Positions 1 to 5,912 of a stretch of 5,912 nt of DNA are shown here, one piece after another (position 1 is the first letter of the stretch; each line of letters begins with the position of its first letter). The notes beneath the pieces are model-generated. The model was not told the DNA's origin, ran no database searches, and saw nothing but the letters and a program-made list of their open reading frames with translations. The position numbers and the translations under genes were made by a program. Source of the DNA: an uncultured beta proteobacterium (GTDB lineage: Bacteria; Pseudomonadota; Gammaproteobacteria; Burkholderiales; Burkholderiaceae_C). The stretch lies in contig CAJBVC010000424.1 in the NCBI GenBank assembly GCA_903958915.1, forward strand, positions 1 to 5,912. Reading direction: 5' to 3'.

Positions 1-1098
1 GAAGCCGAACATGCCGCCTTCGCTGTCCACACTGAAGGGCACACCGGCCTGATCGGCAGCGGCTTGCATGCCGGCCATTAACTTTTGCGTTTTAGCGCCG
101 AGTGCTTCGTAGAAACCGGGTTTACCTATTTCCCGCAATGTGGCAAGCCCGCAGGCGGTTGCGATCGGGTTGCCAGAGAGTGTGCCGGCCTGGTACACCG
201 GGCCTAGCGGTGCCATCAATTCCATCACGGAGCGCTTGGCGCCGAAGGCCGCCAACGGCATGCCGCCGCCAATGACCTTGCCCATCACCGTCATGTCAGG
301 TTCAAACCCGGGAATCAGTTTGGCATACACACTTTGGGCGCTGCCAAGTGCCACCCGAAAGCCGGTCATGACTTCATCGAAAAGGAAGAGGGCGCCGTGC
401 TCGGTGCACAGCTCACGGCAACGCTTCATGAAGGGAACCGAAGCGCGTACAAAGTTCATGTTGCCGGCGATCGGCTCAATGATCAGGCATGCAACGTCCT
501 TGCCATGCAGCGCAAAGGCCTCTTCGATCTGGCTTATGTTGTTGTACTCCAGCACCAGCGTGTGCTGCACCACTTCGGGAGGAACGCCGGCACTGGTGGC
601 GTGGCCAAAGGTGGCCAGCCCGGAGCCCGCTTTCACCAGCAGGGCATCGGCATGGCCGTGGTAGCAGCCTTCGAACTTGATGATCTTGCTGCGACCGGTA
701 GCGCCACGGGCCAGGCGGATGGCACTCATCCCGGCTTCGGTACCGCTACTGACCAGGCGCACCATGTCCATGCTGGGCACCAGTTTCAAAATCTCTTCGG
801 CCAGTTCCACTTCGCGTTCGGTGGGCGCGCCAAAAGAAAACCCTTCCGTGGCTGCTTTTTGAACGGCCTCCAGCACCGCTGGGTGGCCGTGGCCCAAAAT
901 CATAGGACCCCAGGAGCCGATGTAATCGATATAGCGCTGGCCATTGGCGTCCCAAAAATGGGCTCCCTGCGCGCGTTGCACAAAACGGGGTGTTCCACCC
1001 ACGGCCTTGAAGGCGCGTACCGGCGAATTGACGCCGCCAGGAATGACCTTTTGGGCGCGTTGGAACAATTGCAGGTTGCGGTCAGTGTCGAGTGTCAT
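1..1098 (-). CDS. hemL: Glutamate-1-semialdehyde 2,1-aminomutase (HemL), 3' end outside the window
   Basis: PLP-dependent class III aminotransferase-fold enzyme of the cytoplasm. It isomerises glutamate-1-semialdehyde to 5-aminolevulinate, the last step of the C5 route into haem and other tetrapyrroles. Reading leftwards from the ATG at 1098 gives 366 uninterrupted residues up to the window edge. Family members have about 430, so roughly 60-65 C-terminal residues are missing. Motifs seen: [12 protein letters not shown] near the N-terminus, SSGTEA at 117-122 (cofactor phosphate region), YHGH at 146-149, DEVMTGFR at 241-248 (Asp241 should pair with the PLP pyridine nitrogen), and [10 protein letters not shown], whose Lys274 should be the Schiff-base lysine. 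The start was chosen because [16 protein letters not shown] leads directly into the family N-terminus. It lies inside the end of the upstream kinase gene and has no clear Shine-Dalgarno sequence, so translation is probably coupled. Identity is secure. Confidence 0.97.
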   Translation of the reverse strand, partial: MTLDTDRNLQLFQRAQKVIPGGVNSPVRAFKAVGGTPRFVQRAQGAHFWDANGQRYIDYIGSWGPMILGHGHPAVLEAVQKAATEGFSFGAPTEREVELAEEILKLVPSMDMVRLVSSGTEAGMSAIRLARGATGRSKIIKFEGCYHGHADALLVKAGSGLATFGHATSAGVPPEVVQHTLVLEYNNISQIEEAFALHGKDVACLIIEPIAGNMNFVRASVPFMKRCRELCTEHGALFLFDEVMTGFRVALGSAQSVYAKLIPGFEPDMTVMGKVIGGGMPLAAFGAKRSVMELMAPLGPVYQAGTLSGNPIATACGLATLREIGKPGFYEALGAKTQKLMAGMQAAADQAGVPFSVDSEGGMFGF

Positions 1099-1987
1099 TG
1101 GGAGAGATTTCAAAGTTGGATTCAGGGGCTTCGTCATCGCCATCGGGTTGGGCCCAGAACAGCCGGTCGGGAATGACGTTGCCCATGCCGGGGCGAAAAC
1201 CATTGTGCAGACAGCGGTCGAGGTAAGCCAGTGCTTCGGTGGCGGCCTCAGCCAACTCCACGCCACTGGCAATCAGCGCGGCCAGCGCCGCAGACAGGGT
1301 GTCACCCGCGCCGGTGAACACGGCTTCAAAGCGCTCGAACTTGTTGCTGCACAGCACAGAGGCAGGAGAGCACAGTACGTTTTCGATGTACTGGTCGGGC
1401 AAGGGAATTCCGGTGACCAGGGTGTACGGAACACCGAACTCGCTGGCAGCACGGGCAATGTCGCGAGCCGATGGATTGCGATCTGAACTCCAGTCCGGCA
1501 GCAGCCAGCGCACCAAGGTGCTGTGGTTCCCAACCAACACCGTGGTTTGCGGCAGCAGCAGTTCGGTGCACGCCTCCTGGTACAGGTCAATCTGGTCCTC
1601 GCTCCACCACGAAAGGTTGGGCATATAACTCACTACCGGCACATCGGCATAGTCCGAAGTCAGCGCGGCAATGGCGCTCAGGTTCTCGGGCGACCCGACA
1701 AAGCCCACCTTGAACACCTGGACCGGCACGTCTTCCAGTATGGCGCGGGCCTGCTCGGTAACCGCCTCATCGTCCATGCAAAAGTGGTCAATTACCTCGG
1801 CTGTATCGCGGGCATAGGCGCCGGTGACAACCGGAAGCGCATGCGTGCCCACCGATGCCAAAGCTGTGATGTCCGCGGTGATGCCACCCGCGCCGCTGGG
1901 GTCGTTGGCATTGAACACCATGACACAGGCCGCCGGGCCTTCGTCTTCGGTGTCGTTATCGGAAACAGGGAGGGGCGATGCCGACAT
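1082..1987 (-). CDS. thiD: ThiD-type hydroxymethylpyrimidine/phosphomethylpyrimidine kinase, divergent active site
   Basis: A 301-residue cytoplasmic kinase of the ribokinase superfamily. Classical ThiD phosphorylates 4-amino-5-hydroxymethyl-2-methylpyrimidine (HMP) and then HMP-phosphate for thiamine synthesis. The glycine-rich N-terminal motif DPSGAGG (29-35), followed by [20 protein letters not shown], matches the DPSGGAGIQADL region of ThiD. The C-terminal anion-hole segment is [14 protein letters not shown] (225-238), and a conserved-looking tail [16 protein letters not shown] follows at 265-280. Differences by eye from Salmonella ThiD: Arg60 at the Gln44 position, Phe96 at the Met80 position, and Asp229 in place of Cys213. 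The GxGD form resembles pyridoxal kinases and other ribokinase relatives. An acidic N-terminal extension of about 20 residues precedes the core; no good Shine-Dalgarno is seen at 1987, so a start at Met23 (1921) is possible but would cut close to the first strand. The stop overlaps the hemL start by 17 bases. Family membership is firm; the exact substrate is less certain. Confidence 0.82.
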   Translation of the reverse strand: MSASPLPVSDNDTEDEGPAACVMVFNANDPSGAGGITADITALASVGTHALPVVTGAYARDTAEVIDHFCMDDEAVTEQARAILEDVPVQVFKVGFVGSPENLSAIAALTSDYADVPVVSYMPNLSWWSEDQIDLYQEACTELLLPQTTVLVGNHSTLVRWLLPDWSSDRNPSARDIARAASEFGVPYTLVTGIPLPDQYIENVLCSPASVLCSNKFERFEAVFTGAGDTLSAALAALIASGVELAEAATEALAYLDRCLHNGFRPGMGNVIPDRLFWAQPDGDDEAPESNFEISPNDTRH

Positions 1988-2107
1988 GGGTGCGTCTGTC
2001 TAAGGGTTTGTCATCAGGCACAATGCCGAACTTTGGGCCTTCAGGGGGCTTTTTGCCTCATTGGCCTCTATACAATCGTTGCATTCTATTCGAAGGCCCT
2101 TTAAGCT
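1988..2107. promoter_or_regulatory. Divergent intergenic region between thiD-hemL and the rubredoxin-pil genes
   Basis: These 120 bases lie between two outward-reading genes, so they should carry promoters for both directions. Rightwards, a -10-like TACAAT at 2071-2076 matches the sigma-70 consensus at five of six positions, but I see no good -35 at the usual distance. Leftwards, TATAGA (4/6) falls in the same AT-rich spot, with a weak TTCGAA about 16 bases upstream. The two -10 candidates overlap on opposite strands around 2066-2076. Function is inferred from gene orientation more than from the hexamers. Confidence 0.45.
2035..2099. repeat. 8-bp inverted repeat GGGCCTTC / GAAGGCCC with 49-base spacer
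   Basis: GGGCCTTC at 2035-2042 is the exact reverse complement of GAAGGCCC at 2092-2099. The arms bracket the AT-rich candidate -10 segment. The right arm contains the AAGG (2093-2096) that is the likely ribosome binding site of the rubredoxin gene. It could be a pair of operator half-sites or an RNA stem hiding the Shine-Dalgarno, but arms of this length can arise by chance in 120 bases. Confidence 0.35.
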
Positions 2108-2281
2108 GTGAGTGATACTAATACGTGGATGTGTCTGATTTGCGGGTGGATCTATGACGAGGCATCGGGGGCACCAGAGCACGGCATTGCGCCTGGCACC
2201 CGTTGGGGGGATGTGCCTATGAACTGGACCTGTCCGGAGTGTGGTGCCCGCAAAGACGACTTTGAGATGGTTCAAATTTGA
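2108..2281 (+). CDS. Rubredoxin
   Basis: A 57-residue one-iron electron carrier of the cytoplasm, full length for the family. The two CxxC knuckles that bind iron are C9-LI-C12-GW and C42-PE-C45-GA. Between them come WIYDEASGAPEHGIAPGT and the aromatic-rich RWGDVPMNW, which match the rubredoxin core; Tyr16, Trp33 and Trp40 fit the conserved aromatic shell. The start is GTG, with AAGG at 2093-2096 eleven bases upstream. An ATG at codon 8 would sit directly before the first cysteine and is less likely. It is the first gene of the rightward group, 64 bases before pilG and in the same direction, so cotranscription with the pil genes is plausible. Redox partners are not identifiable here; rubredoxins serve alkane hydroxylases, oxygen and peroxide detoxification, and other electron transfer. 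Identity is secure; the cellular role is unknown. Confidence 0.95.
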   Translation: MSDTNTWMCLICGWIYDEASGAPEHGIAPGTRWGDVPMNWTCPECGARKDDFEMVQI

Positions 2282-2282
2282 A
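2271..2282. repeat. 12-bp perfect palindrome over the rubredoxin stop codon
   Basis: TTCAAATTTGAA reads identically on both strands and spans the last codons and TGA of the rubredoxin gene, 63 bases before the pilG start. It is AT-rich within a GC-rich region. About one such palindrome is expected by chance in a window of this size, so a regulatory role is only a possibility. Confidence 0.3.
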
Positions 2283-2345
2283 GGTCCCGGGATTCGGCGG
2301 TGTGAGTCGCATCCATAGGGGCCCCCTGTTCAGGAGCATGGTCTT
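2282..2345 (+). promoter_or_regulatory. Rubredoxin-pilG spacer with pilG ribosome binding site
   Basis: A 64-base gap. AGGAG at 2332-2336, nine bases before the GTG at 2346, is a good Shine-Dalgarno and fixes the pilG start; the nearer ATG at 2338 is in another frame. An 8-bp palindrome GGGGCCCC lies at 2318-2325. I see no convincing sigma-70 promoter and no hairpin followed by a T-run, so nothing here clearly separates the rubredoxin and pil transcripts. Confidence 0.6.
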
Positions 2346-2744
2346 GTGAGTAACGAAACACCCACTTTCAAAGTGCTTGTCATTGACGACAGCAACACCA
2401 TTCGGCGCAGTGCCGAGATTTTTCTCAAGCAAGGTGGCCACCAGGTGATGTTGGCCGAGGATGGCTTCGACGCCTTGGCCAAAGTGAACGACTACCTGCC
2501 TCAGCTGGTGTTTTGCGACATCCTGATGCCACGGCTCGACGGCTACCAGACCTGCGCGATCATCAAACGCAACCCCAAATTTGCCGGTTTGCCAGTGGTC
2601 ATGCTGTCATCCAAGGATGGCGTTTTTGACAAAGCGCGCGGACGCATGGTCGGTGCAGAAGAATATTTGACCAAACCATTTACCAAAGACCAACTGCTGC
2701 AGGCTGTGCAGCAGTACGGAGCCGTTTTGCAAGGAGCTATTTGA
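2346..2744 (+). CDS. pilG: Twitching motility response regulator PilG (CheY-like)
   Basis: A 132-residue single receiver domain with no output domain. In the Pil-Chp system it is phosphorylated by the ChpA/PilL kinase and, in Pseudomonas, promotes type IV pilus extension and surface signalling. Receiver landmarks: acidic pair Asp14-Asp15, phospho-acceptor Asp58 in FCDILMPRLDGYQTC, Ser88 at the switch Thr/Ser position in VVMLSSKDG, and Lys110 in LTKPF. Close resemblance to Pseudomonas PilG is visible in IDDSNTIRR, DGFDALAK, MPRLDGYQTC and LSSKDGVFDKA.GR. The start is GTG with a good AGGAG upstream. Its last base is shared with the ATG of pilH. The name is supported by both sequence and position first in a pilGHIJ set. 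Confidence 0.96.
   Translation: MSNETPTFKVLVIDDSNTIRRSAEIFLKQGGHQVMLAEDGFDALAKVNDYLPQLVFCDILMPRLDGYQTCAIIKRNPKFAGLPVVMLSSKDGVFDKARGRMVGAEEYLTKPFTKDQLLQAVQQYGAVLQGAI
2731..2736 (+). promoter_or_regulatory. Ribosome binding site of pilH
   Basis: AAGGAG lies seven bases before the ATG at 2744, inside the last codons of pilG. The spacing favours that ATG over the in-frame TTG at 2741. The TGATG junction suggests translational coupling of the two response regulators. Confidence 0.8.
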
Positions 2745-3109
2745 TGGCAATAAAGAAAGTTCTGATCGTTGACGATTCCAAGACCGAGCTCATGTTCCTG
2801 ACGGAACTGCTGCAAAAGAATGGCTATCTGGTTCGAACAGCAGAAAATGCAGACGAGGCATTCAAGCGACTTACTGAAGAAAAGCCCGAATTGATTCTGA
2901 TGGACGTGGTGATGCCGGGCCAAAACGGGTTTCAGCTGACAAGATCCATCAACCGTACTCCCGAGTACTCGGACATTCCCATCATCATCTGCACCAGCAA
3001 GAATCTGGAAACCGATCGGGTATGGGGTATGCGCCAGGGTGCTAAGGACTACATCACCAAGCCCGTGGACGCAGCCGAGCTGTTTTCGAAGATCAAGGCT
3101 TTGGGCTGA
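2744..3109 (+). CDS. pilH: Twitching motility response regulator PilH (CheY-like)
   Basis: A 121-residue single receiver domain, the second CheY-like protein of the Pil-Chp pathway. In Pseudomonas PilH is linked to pilus retraction or acts as a phosphate sink opposing PilG. Landmarks: acidic pair Asp10-Asp11 in VLIVDDSKTE, phospho-acceptor Asp54 in LMDVVMPGQNGFQLTR, Thr84 in IICTSKNLETDRVWG, and Lys106 in DYITKPVD. The stretch ETDRVWGMRQGAKDYITKPV is characteristic of PilH rather than PilG. The ATG at 2744 overlaps the pilG stop by one base and is preceded by AAGGAG. pilI begins 12 bases after the stop. No receiver residue is missing, so it should be phosphorylatable. Confidence 0.96.
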   Translation: MAIKKVLIVDDSKTELMFLTELLQKNGYLVRTAENADEAFKRLTEEKPELILMDVVMPGQNGFQLTRSINRTPEYSDIPIIICTSKNLETDRVWGMRQGAKDYITKPVDAAELFSKIKALG

Positions 3110-3121
3110 TATAGCAGACCC

Positions 3122-3649
3122 ATGGCCAATCGCGAAGCTCTCAGGGAACTCCAGACCCGACTGGCGACCCGCCTGCAGGCGGCACGCACGGAAGGGGTGT
3201 CGGTGGCTTGGCTGGCAGTGCGCGCCAGAGGTCAGAACTATCTTTTTCCACTGGTTCAGTCAGGCGAGATCTTTGCTTTGTCGCAGCTCCAGACTGTTCC
3301 TTACGTGCTGCCCTGGTTCCGTGGTGTGCTCAATATTCGGGGCGGGCTGTACGGGGTCGTGGACCTCGCGGCATTTGTAACAGGGGAAACACTGGCGCCT
3401 ACCGAAGCGGGCGTTGGAGAGGCCAGTGTCGTGACGCTCAATGCCGCTCTCGAGGTGAATTGCGCGCTCCAGGTTGACAGCCTTCTGGGGTTGCGTGCCG
3501 CGGAAGCCTTTGCCTCGTCGTCTGCACCCGCACCTGGAGCCCCCGCCTATTTTGGTATCCGTTTTGTCGATGCCGCCGGTGATGGGTGGCAGGAAATCAA
3601 TTTGCGCACGCTGGCTCAGGATCCCAACTTCCTGAATATTCGTGCTTAG
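3122..3649 (+). CDS. pilI: Chemotaxis coupling protein PilI (CheW-like)
   Basis: A 175-residue protein, close in length to Pseudomonas PilI. It has a charged helical N-terminus (about 1-27) and a CheW-type domain from about residue 28 to 172. CheW proteins bridge the receptor and the CheA-type kinase at the inner face of the membrane; the partners here should be PilJ and ChpA/PilL. Visible family features are AVRARGQNYLFPL as the first strands, the segment RGVLNIRGGLYGVVDLAAF (67-85), which is the hallmark CheW stretch, and a poorly conserved Ala/Pro/Ser-rich loop at 130-142. There is no strong Shine-Dalgarno in the 12-base gap after pilH, so expression may depend on coupling to pilH translation. 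The call rests on the domain match plus its position between pilH and pilJ. Confidence 0.93.
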   Translation: MANREALRELQTRLATRLQAARTEGVSVAWLAVRARGQNYLFPLVQSGEIFALSQLQTVPYVLPWFRGVLNIRGGLYGVVDLAAFVTGETLAPTEAGVGEASVVTLNAALEVNCALQVDSLLGLRAAEAFASSSAPAPGAPAYFGIRFVDAAGDGWQEINLRTLAQDPNFLNIRA

Positions 3650-3658
3650 TCCATCTTT

Positions 3659-3662
3659 GAGG
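3659..3662 (+). promoter_or_regulatory. Ribosome binding site of pilJ
   Basis: GAGG in the 20-base gap after pilI, seven bases before the ATG at 3670. It supports that start and therefore the long N-terminal extension of PilJ. Confidence 0.65.
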
Positions 3663-3669
3663 TTTCACC

Positions 3670-5912
3670 ATGTCCGTAGTTGATCAAATCAAGAATCTGT
3701 TTTCAAAGAAACCGACTGACTCGGAGATGGAGTCGCGTCTGAGTCTTGCGACCCCCGATGGCGGTGCCTATGCGGCGGGCAGTGAAACGGTGCAGGTGGA
3801 CCACTCGCCAAAAGCGGAGCAACGCACATCCATGGGCGGCTTGACCGAGAACAAACGACAGGACACTTCGGAAACCATCAGCATGCCCATTTTGGGCCAG
3901 CGTACGGTGGAGCAGCACCAGCGCGTGCTATCAGGCGTGTTGGCTGGCTCGCTGCTGGTGCTTGCGGGGGTCACATTCTGGGCATTGAGCCAGTCCGATA
4001 AGGCGGCCCAGCAACTCGGGGCTACCGGTCAGGCGCTGATGCAGTCACAACGTTTGGCCAAGTCGGTATCGCAGGCGCTGGTGGGAAGTGCCCAGGCGTT
4101 CGCCGACGTTGCCGAGAGTGCCGGGGTGTTGGCCAGAACTACACGGGGTTTGAAAGCCGGCGATGACGAATTGCGTCTGAGCGCGCTCGATGCGGAGCGC
4201 TATGCCCACGAGATGGAAAAAGTGATGCCGCTGGTCGATCGTGCCGAGGCCAAAGCCAAGGTCGTCATGGGCCAGCAAAAGGTGCTGACGCAAATCGGCG
4301 CCGGGCTGCGGCTTATCAACCGACAGTCTTCCGACATGCTGGACATCGCCGAGGCCATTTCGGCTATCAAAGTACAGCAGAATGCACCCGCAACCGAGAT
4401 CGCTGCGGTGGGCCAACTGGTCATGCTGACGCAGCGCATCGGTAAGTCTTCCAACGAGTTCCTGACCGCTGAAGGCGTCAGCACCGAAGCTGTCTTTCTG
4501 TTGGGCAAGGACCTCAATACCTTCAAGGAAATCGCCGAGGGTCTGCAAAAGGGCAGCAGTGAGCTGAAGCTGTCGGCGGCCAAGGATGCCGCAATCAAGG
4601 AGCAGTTGGTTGCGCTGCTGGAAATGTTCGAGCAAACGCGTGTGCAGGCAGGCGCTATTCTGGGAAACCTGCAAGGCTTGGTCGCCGCCCGTGAAGCACA
4701 AGGTGCGATCGTTGCGGACAGCGAACCGCTGCGGCGCAGTCTGGAAGAGCTGCAGTCCGAACTGACGGGTCAGACTGGCATTAGTGGTGCGGCGCTGGTG
4801 GCTTTGGCCATTGCTGCGACGTTGTCCCTAGCGGCTGCGGCGGGGCTTTCATATGTGCAGTTGCAGGACAGCCGCAAGCGCCAGGTCGTGGCAGAAAACC
4901 AGCGACTGGAAGCGGAACGTCAAGAACACGAAGCCAAACGCATCAACGACGCCAACCAGGCCGCTATTCTGCGCTTGATGAATGAGCTGCAAACAGTTGC
5001 CGAGGGCGATCTGACGCAAGAGGCCACGGTGACGGAGGACATTACTGGCGCGATTGCAGACTCAGTCAATTACACCGTGGAAGAATTGCGCTCATTGGTC
5101 GCGAGCGTTCAAAACACCGTGACGCGGGTGGCGCAAACCACGGCAGATGTGGACGCCACCTCGACCGAACTGCTGGCAGCCTCCAATGAACAGTTGCATG
5201 AAATTCGCGAAACTGGCAACTCCGTGGTGGAAATGGCGGGGCGCATCAACGATGTGTCGACCCAGGCGCAGGAGTCGGCCACGGTGGCGCGTCAGTCGTT
5301 GCAGGCAGCGGAGTCGGGGTTGCAGGCGGTGCAAAACGCTATCGGCGGTATGAATGCGATTCGCGACCAGATCCAGGAAACATCCAAACGCATCAAGCGC
5401 TTGGGCGAATCGTCACAGGAGATTGGGGAAATCACCGAGCTGATTTCCGACATTACGGAGCAGACCAACGTGCTTGCGCTGAACGCCGCCATTCAGGCTG
5501 CCTCCGCAGGTGAGGCGGGACGTGGCTTCTCGGTGGTGGCCGAAGAAGTGCAGCGGCTGGCCGAGCGCTCGGGCGATGCCACCCGCCAGATTTCAGCGTT
5601 GGTGAAGGCGATTCAGACCGATACCCAGGACGCCATCGGCGCCATGGAGCGTTCGACACAGGGGGTGGTCGAGGGTGCCAAGCTGTCAGACAATGCCGGC
5701 ACGGCGCTGACCGAGATCGATCGCGTGTCCAGACGCGTGGCAGAACTGATCGAGCAGATTTCGGTTTCCGCGTCGCGCGAGGCCGGTCTCGCCAATGAAG
5801 TGGCGGGCAACATCCAGCACATCTTCGATGTGACCGAGCAAACCGGGGAGGGTACACGGGTAACCGCCAATCAGGTGCGCGAACTGTCGCGAATGGCCGA
5901 AGAATTGCGCCA
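3670..5912 (+). CDS. pilJ: Type IV pilus methyl-accepting chemotaxis receptor PilJ, 3' end outside the window
   Basis: Inner-membrane receptor of the Pil-Chp system, thought to sense pilus-related surface cues and signal through PilI to the ChpA/PilL kinase. 747 residues read without a stop to the window edge; comparison with family ends suggests only about 10-30 are missing. Order of parts: hydrophilic cytoplasmic extension 1-85, first membrane helix about 86-106, periplasmic region about 107-372, second membrane helix about 373-395, charged coiled linker about 399-432, HAMP-like segment to about 473, then the MCP signalling hairpin. Its tip, EQTNVLALNAAIQAASAGEAGRGFSVVAEEV at 597-627 (broken here as EQTNVLALNAAIQAA and SAGEAGRGFSVVAEEV), is the conserved kinase-control region. 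The periplasmic part holds two PilJ-type motifs, SQRLAK (126-131) and TQRIGK (254-259). GAGG precedes the ATG. The N-terminal extension is much longer than the roughly 15 residues before the membrane helix in Pseudomonas PilJ. Confidence 0.95.
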   Translation, partial: MSVVDQIKNLFSKKPTDSEMESRLSLATPDGGAYAAGSETVQVDHSPKAEQRTSMGGLTENKRQDTSETISMPILGQRTVEQHQRVLSGVLAGSLLVLAGVTFWALSQSDKAAQQLGATGQALMQSQRLAKSVSQALVGSAQAFADVAESAGVLARTTRGLKAGDDELRLSALDAERYAHEMEKVMPLVDRAEAKAKVVMGQQKVLTQIGAGLRLINRQSSDMLDIAEAISAIKVQQNAPATEIAAVGQLVMLTQRIGKSSNEFLTAEGVSTEAVFLLGKDLNTFKEIAEGLQKGSSELKLSAAKDAAIKEQLVALLEMFEQTRVQAGAILGNLQGLVAAREAQGAIVADSEPLRRSLEELQSELTGQTGISGAALVALAIAATLSLAAAAGLSYVQLQDSRKRQVVAENQRLEAERQEHEAKRINDANQAAILRLMNELQTVAEGDLTQEATVTEDITGAIADSVNYTVEELRSLVASVQNTVTRVAQTTADVDATSTELLAASNEQLHEIRETGNSVVEMAGRINDVSTQAQESATVARQSLQAAESGLQAVQNAIGGMNAIRDQIQETSKRIKRLGESSQEIGEITELISDITEQTNVLALNAAIQAASAGEAGRGFSVVAEEVQRLAERSGDATRQISALVKAIQTDTQDAIGAMERSTQGVVEGAKLSDNAGTALTEIDRVSRRVAELIEQISVSASREAGLANEVAGNIQHIFDVTEQTGEGTRVTANQVRELSRMAEELR

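Noticed and set aside
334..1176. Long rightward open frame of 280 codons opposite hemL
   Set aside because: It is the antisense shadow of hemL, which has complete family motifs on the other strand. The shadow's protein has low-complexity, His/Gly/Arg-rich character and no recognisable domain.
2044..2059. GGGGGCTTTTTGCCTC as a possible terminator
   Set aside because: The stem is only about five pairs with a wobble, the T-run is in the loop and not after the stem, and both flanking genes read away from it.
1523..2104. Rightward open frame of 193 codons opposite the ThiD-like kinase
   Set aside because: Antisense shadow of a clear kinase gene; it has no motif and no ribosome binding site, and runs through the divergent intergenic region.
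2194..2208. TGGCACCCGTTGGGG resembling a sigma-54 promoter
   Set aside because: The spacing between the GG and GC-type elements is too short, the -12 GC is missing, and the site lies within conserved rubredoxin codons.
2000..2275. Leftward open frame of 91 codons opposite rubredoxin
   Set aside because: It overlaps a full-length rubredoxin with both CxxC pairs and shows no family resemblance of its own.
4045..4701. Leftward open frame of 218 codons opposite pilJ
   Set aside because: It is the reverse strand of the PilJ periplasmic region. The PilJ frame is continuous from 3670 to the window edge with membrane helices and the MCP tip, so this is a composition artefact.
3670..5912. Possible frameshift in pilJ, since no stop-bounded rightward frame covers it
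   Set aside because: Codon-by-codon reading shows one unbroken frame. There is simply no stop codon before the window ends.

Overview
The window looks like chromosomal core sequence from a betaproteobacterium of the order Burkholderiales, most likely a Comamonadaceae member (Rhodoferax/Polaromonas-like). This placement rests on the moderately high GC content, the family-typical sequences of HemL, rubredoxin, PilG and PilH, and the gene order. It is inferred from reading the proteins, not from a database search. I see no insertion sequence, CRISPR array, phage gene, tRNA or rRNA.

The left third (1-1987) is transcribed leftwards. It holds a ThiD-type kinase of the ribokinase superfamily, followed by hemL (glutamate-1-semialdehyde 2,1-aminomutase, tetrapyrrole synthesis). 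The end of the kinase gene overlaps the start of hemL by 17 bases. hemL runs off the left edge, and about 60-65 C-terminal residues are missing. A 120-base divergent intergenic region (1988-2107) separates this pair from everything to the right.

The right two thirds (2108-5912) are transcribed rightwards. A 57-residue rubredoxin is followed after 64 bases by pilG, pilH, pilI and pilJ. These four are the first part of the Pil-Chp chemosensory system that controls type IV pili and twitching motility. PilJ is the membrane receptor, PilI the CheW-like coupler, and PilG and PilH the two single-domain CheY-like output regulators. The histidine kinase (ChpA/PilL) and any methyltransferase or methylesterase would lie beyond the right edge. 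The pil genes are packed tightly: a 1-base overlap, then gaps of 12 and 20 bases. pilJ is cut by the right edge, probably within its last 10-30 residues.

No wholly new system is visible. The points most worth a second look are the following. The kinase has substitutions at all three positions expected to contact the pyrimidine or act in catalysis in classical ThiD. PilJ has a roughly 85-residue cytoplasmic extension before its first membrane helix. Rubredoxin is placed at the head of a motility-signalling operon. An inverted repeat in the divergent region has one arm covering the rubredoxin ribosome binding site.
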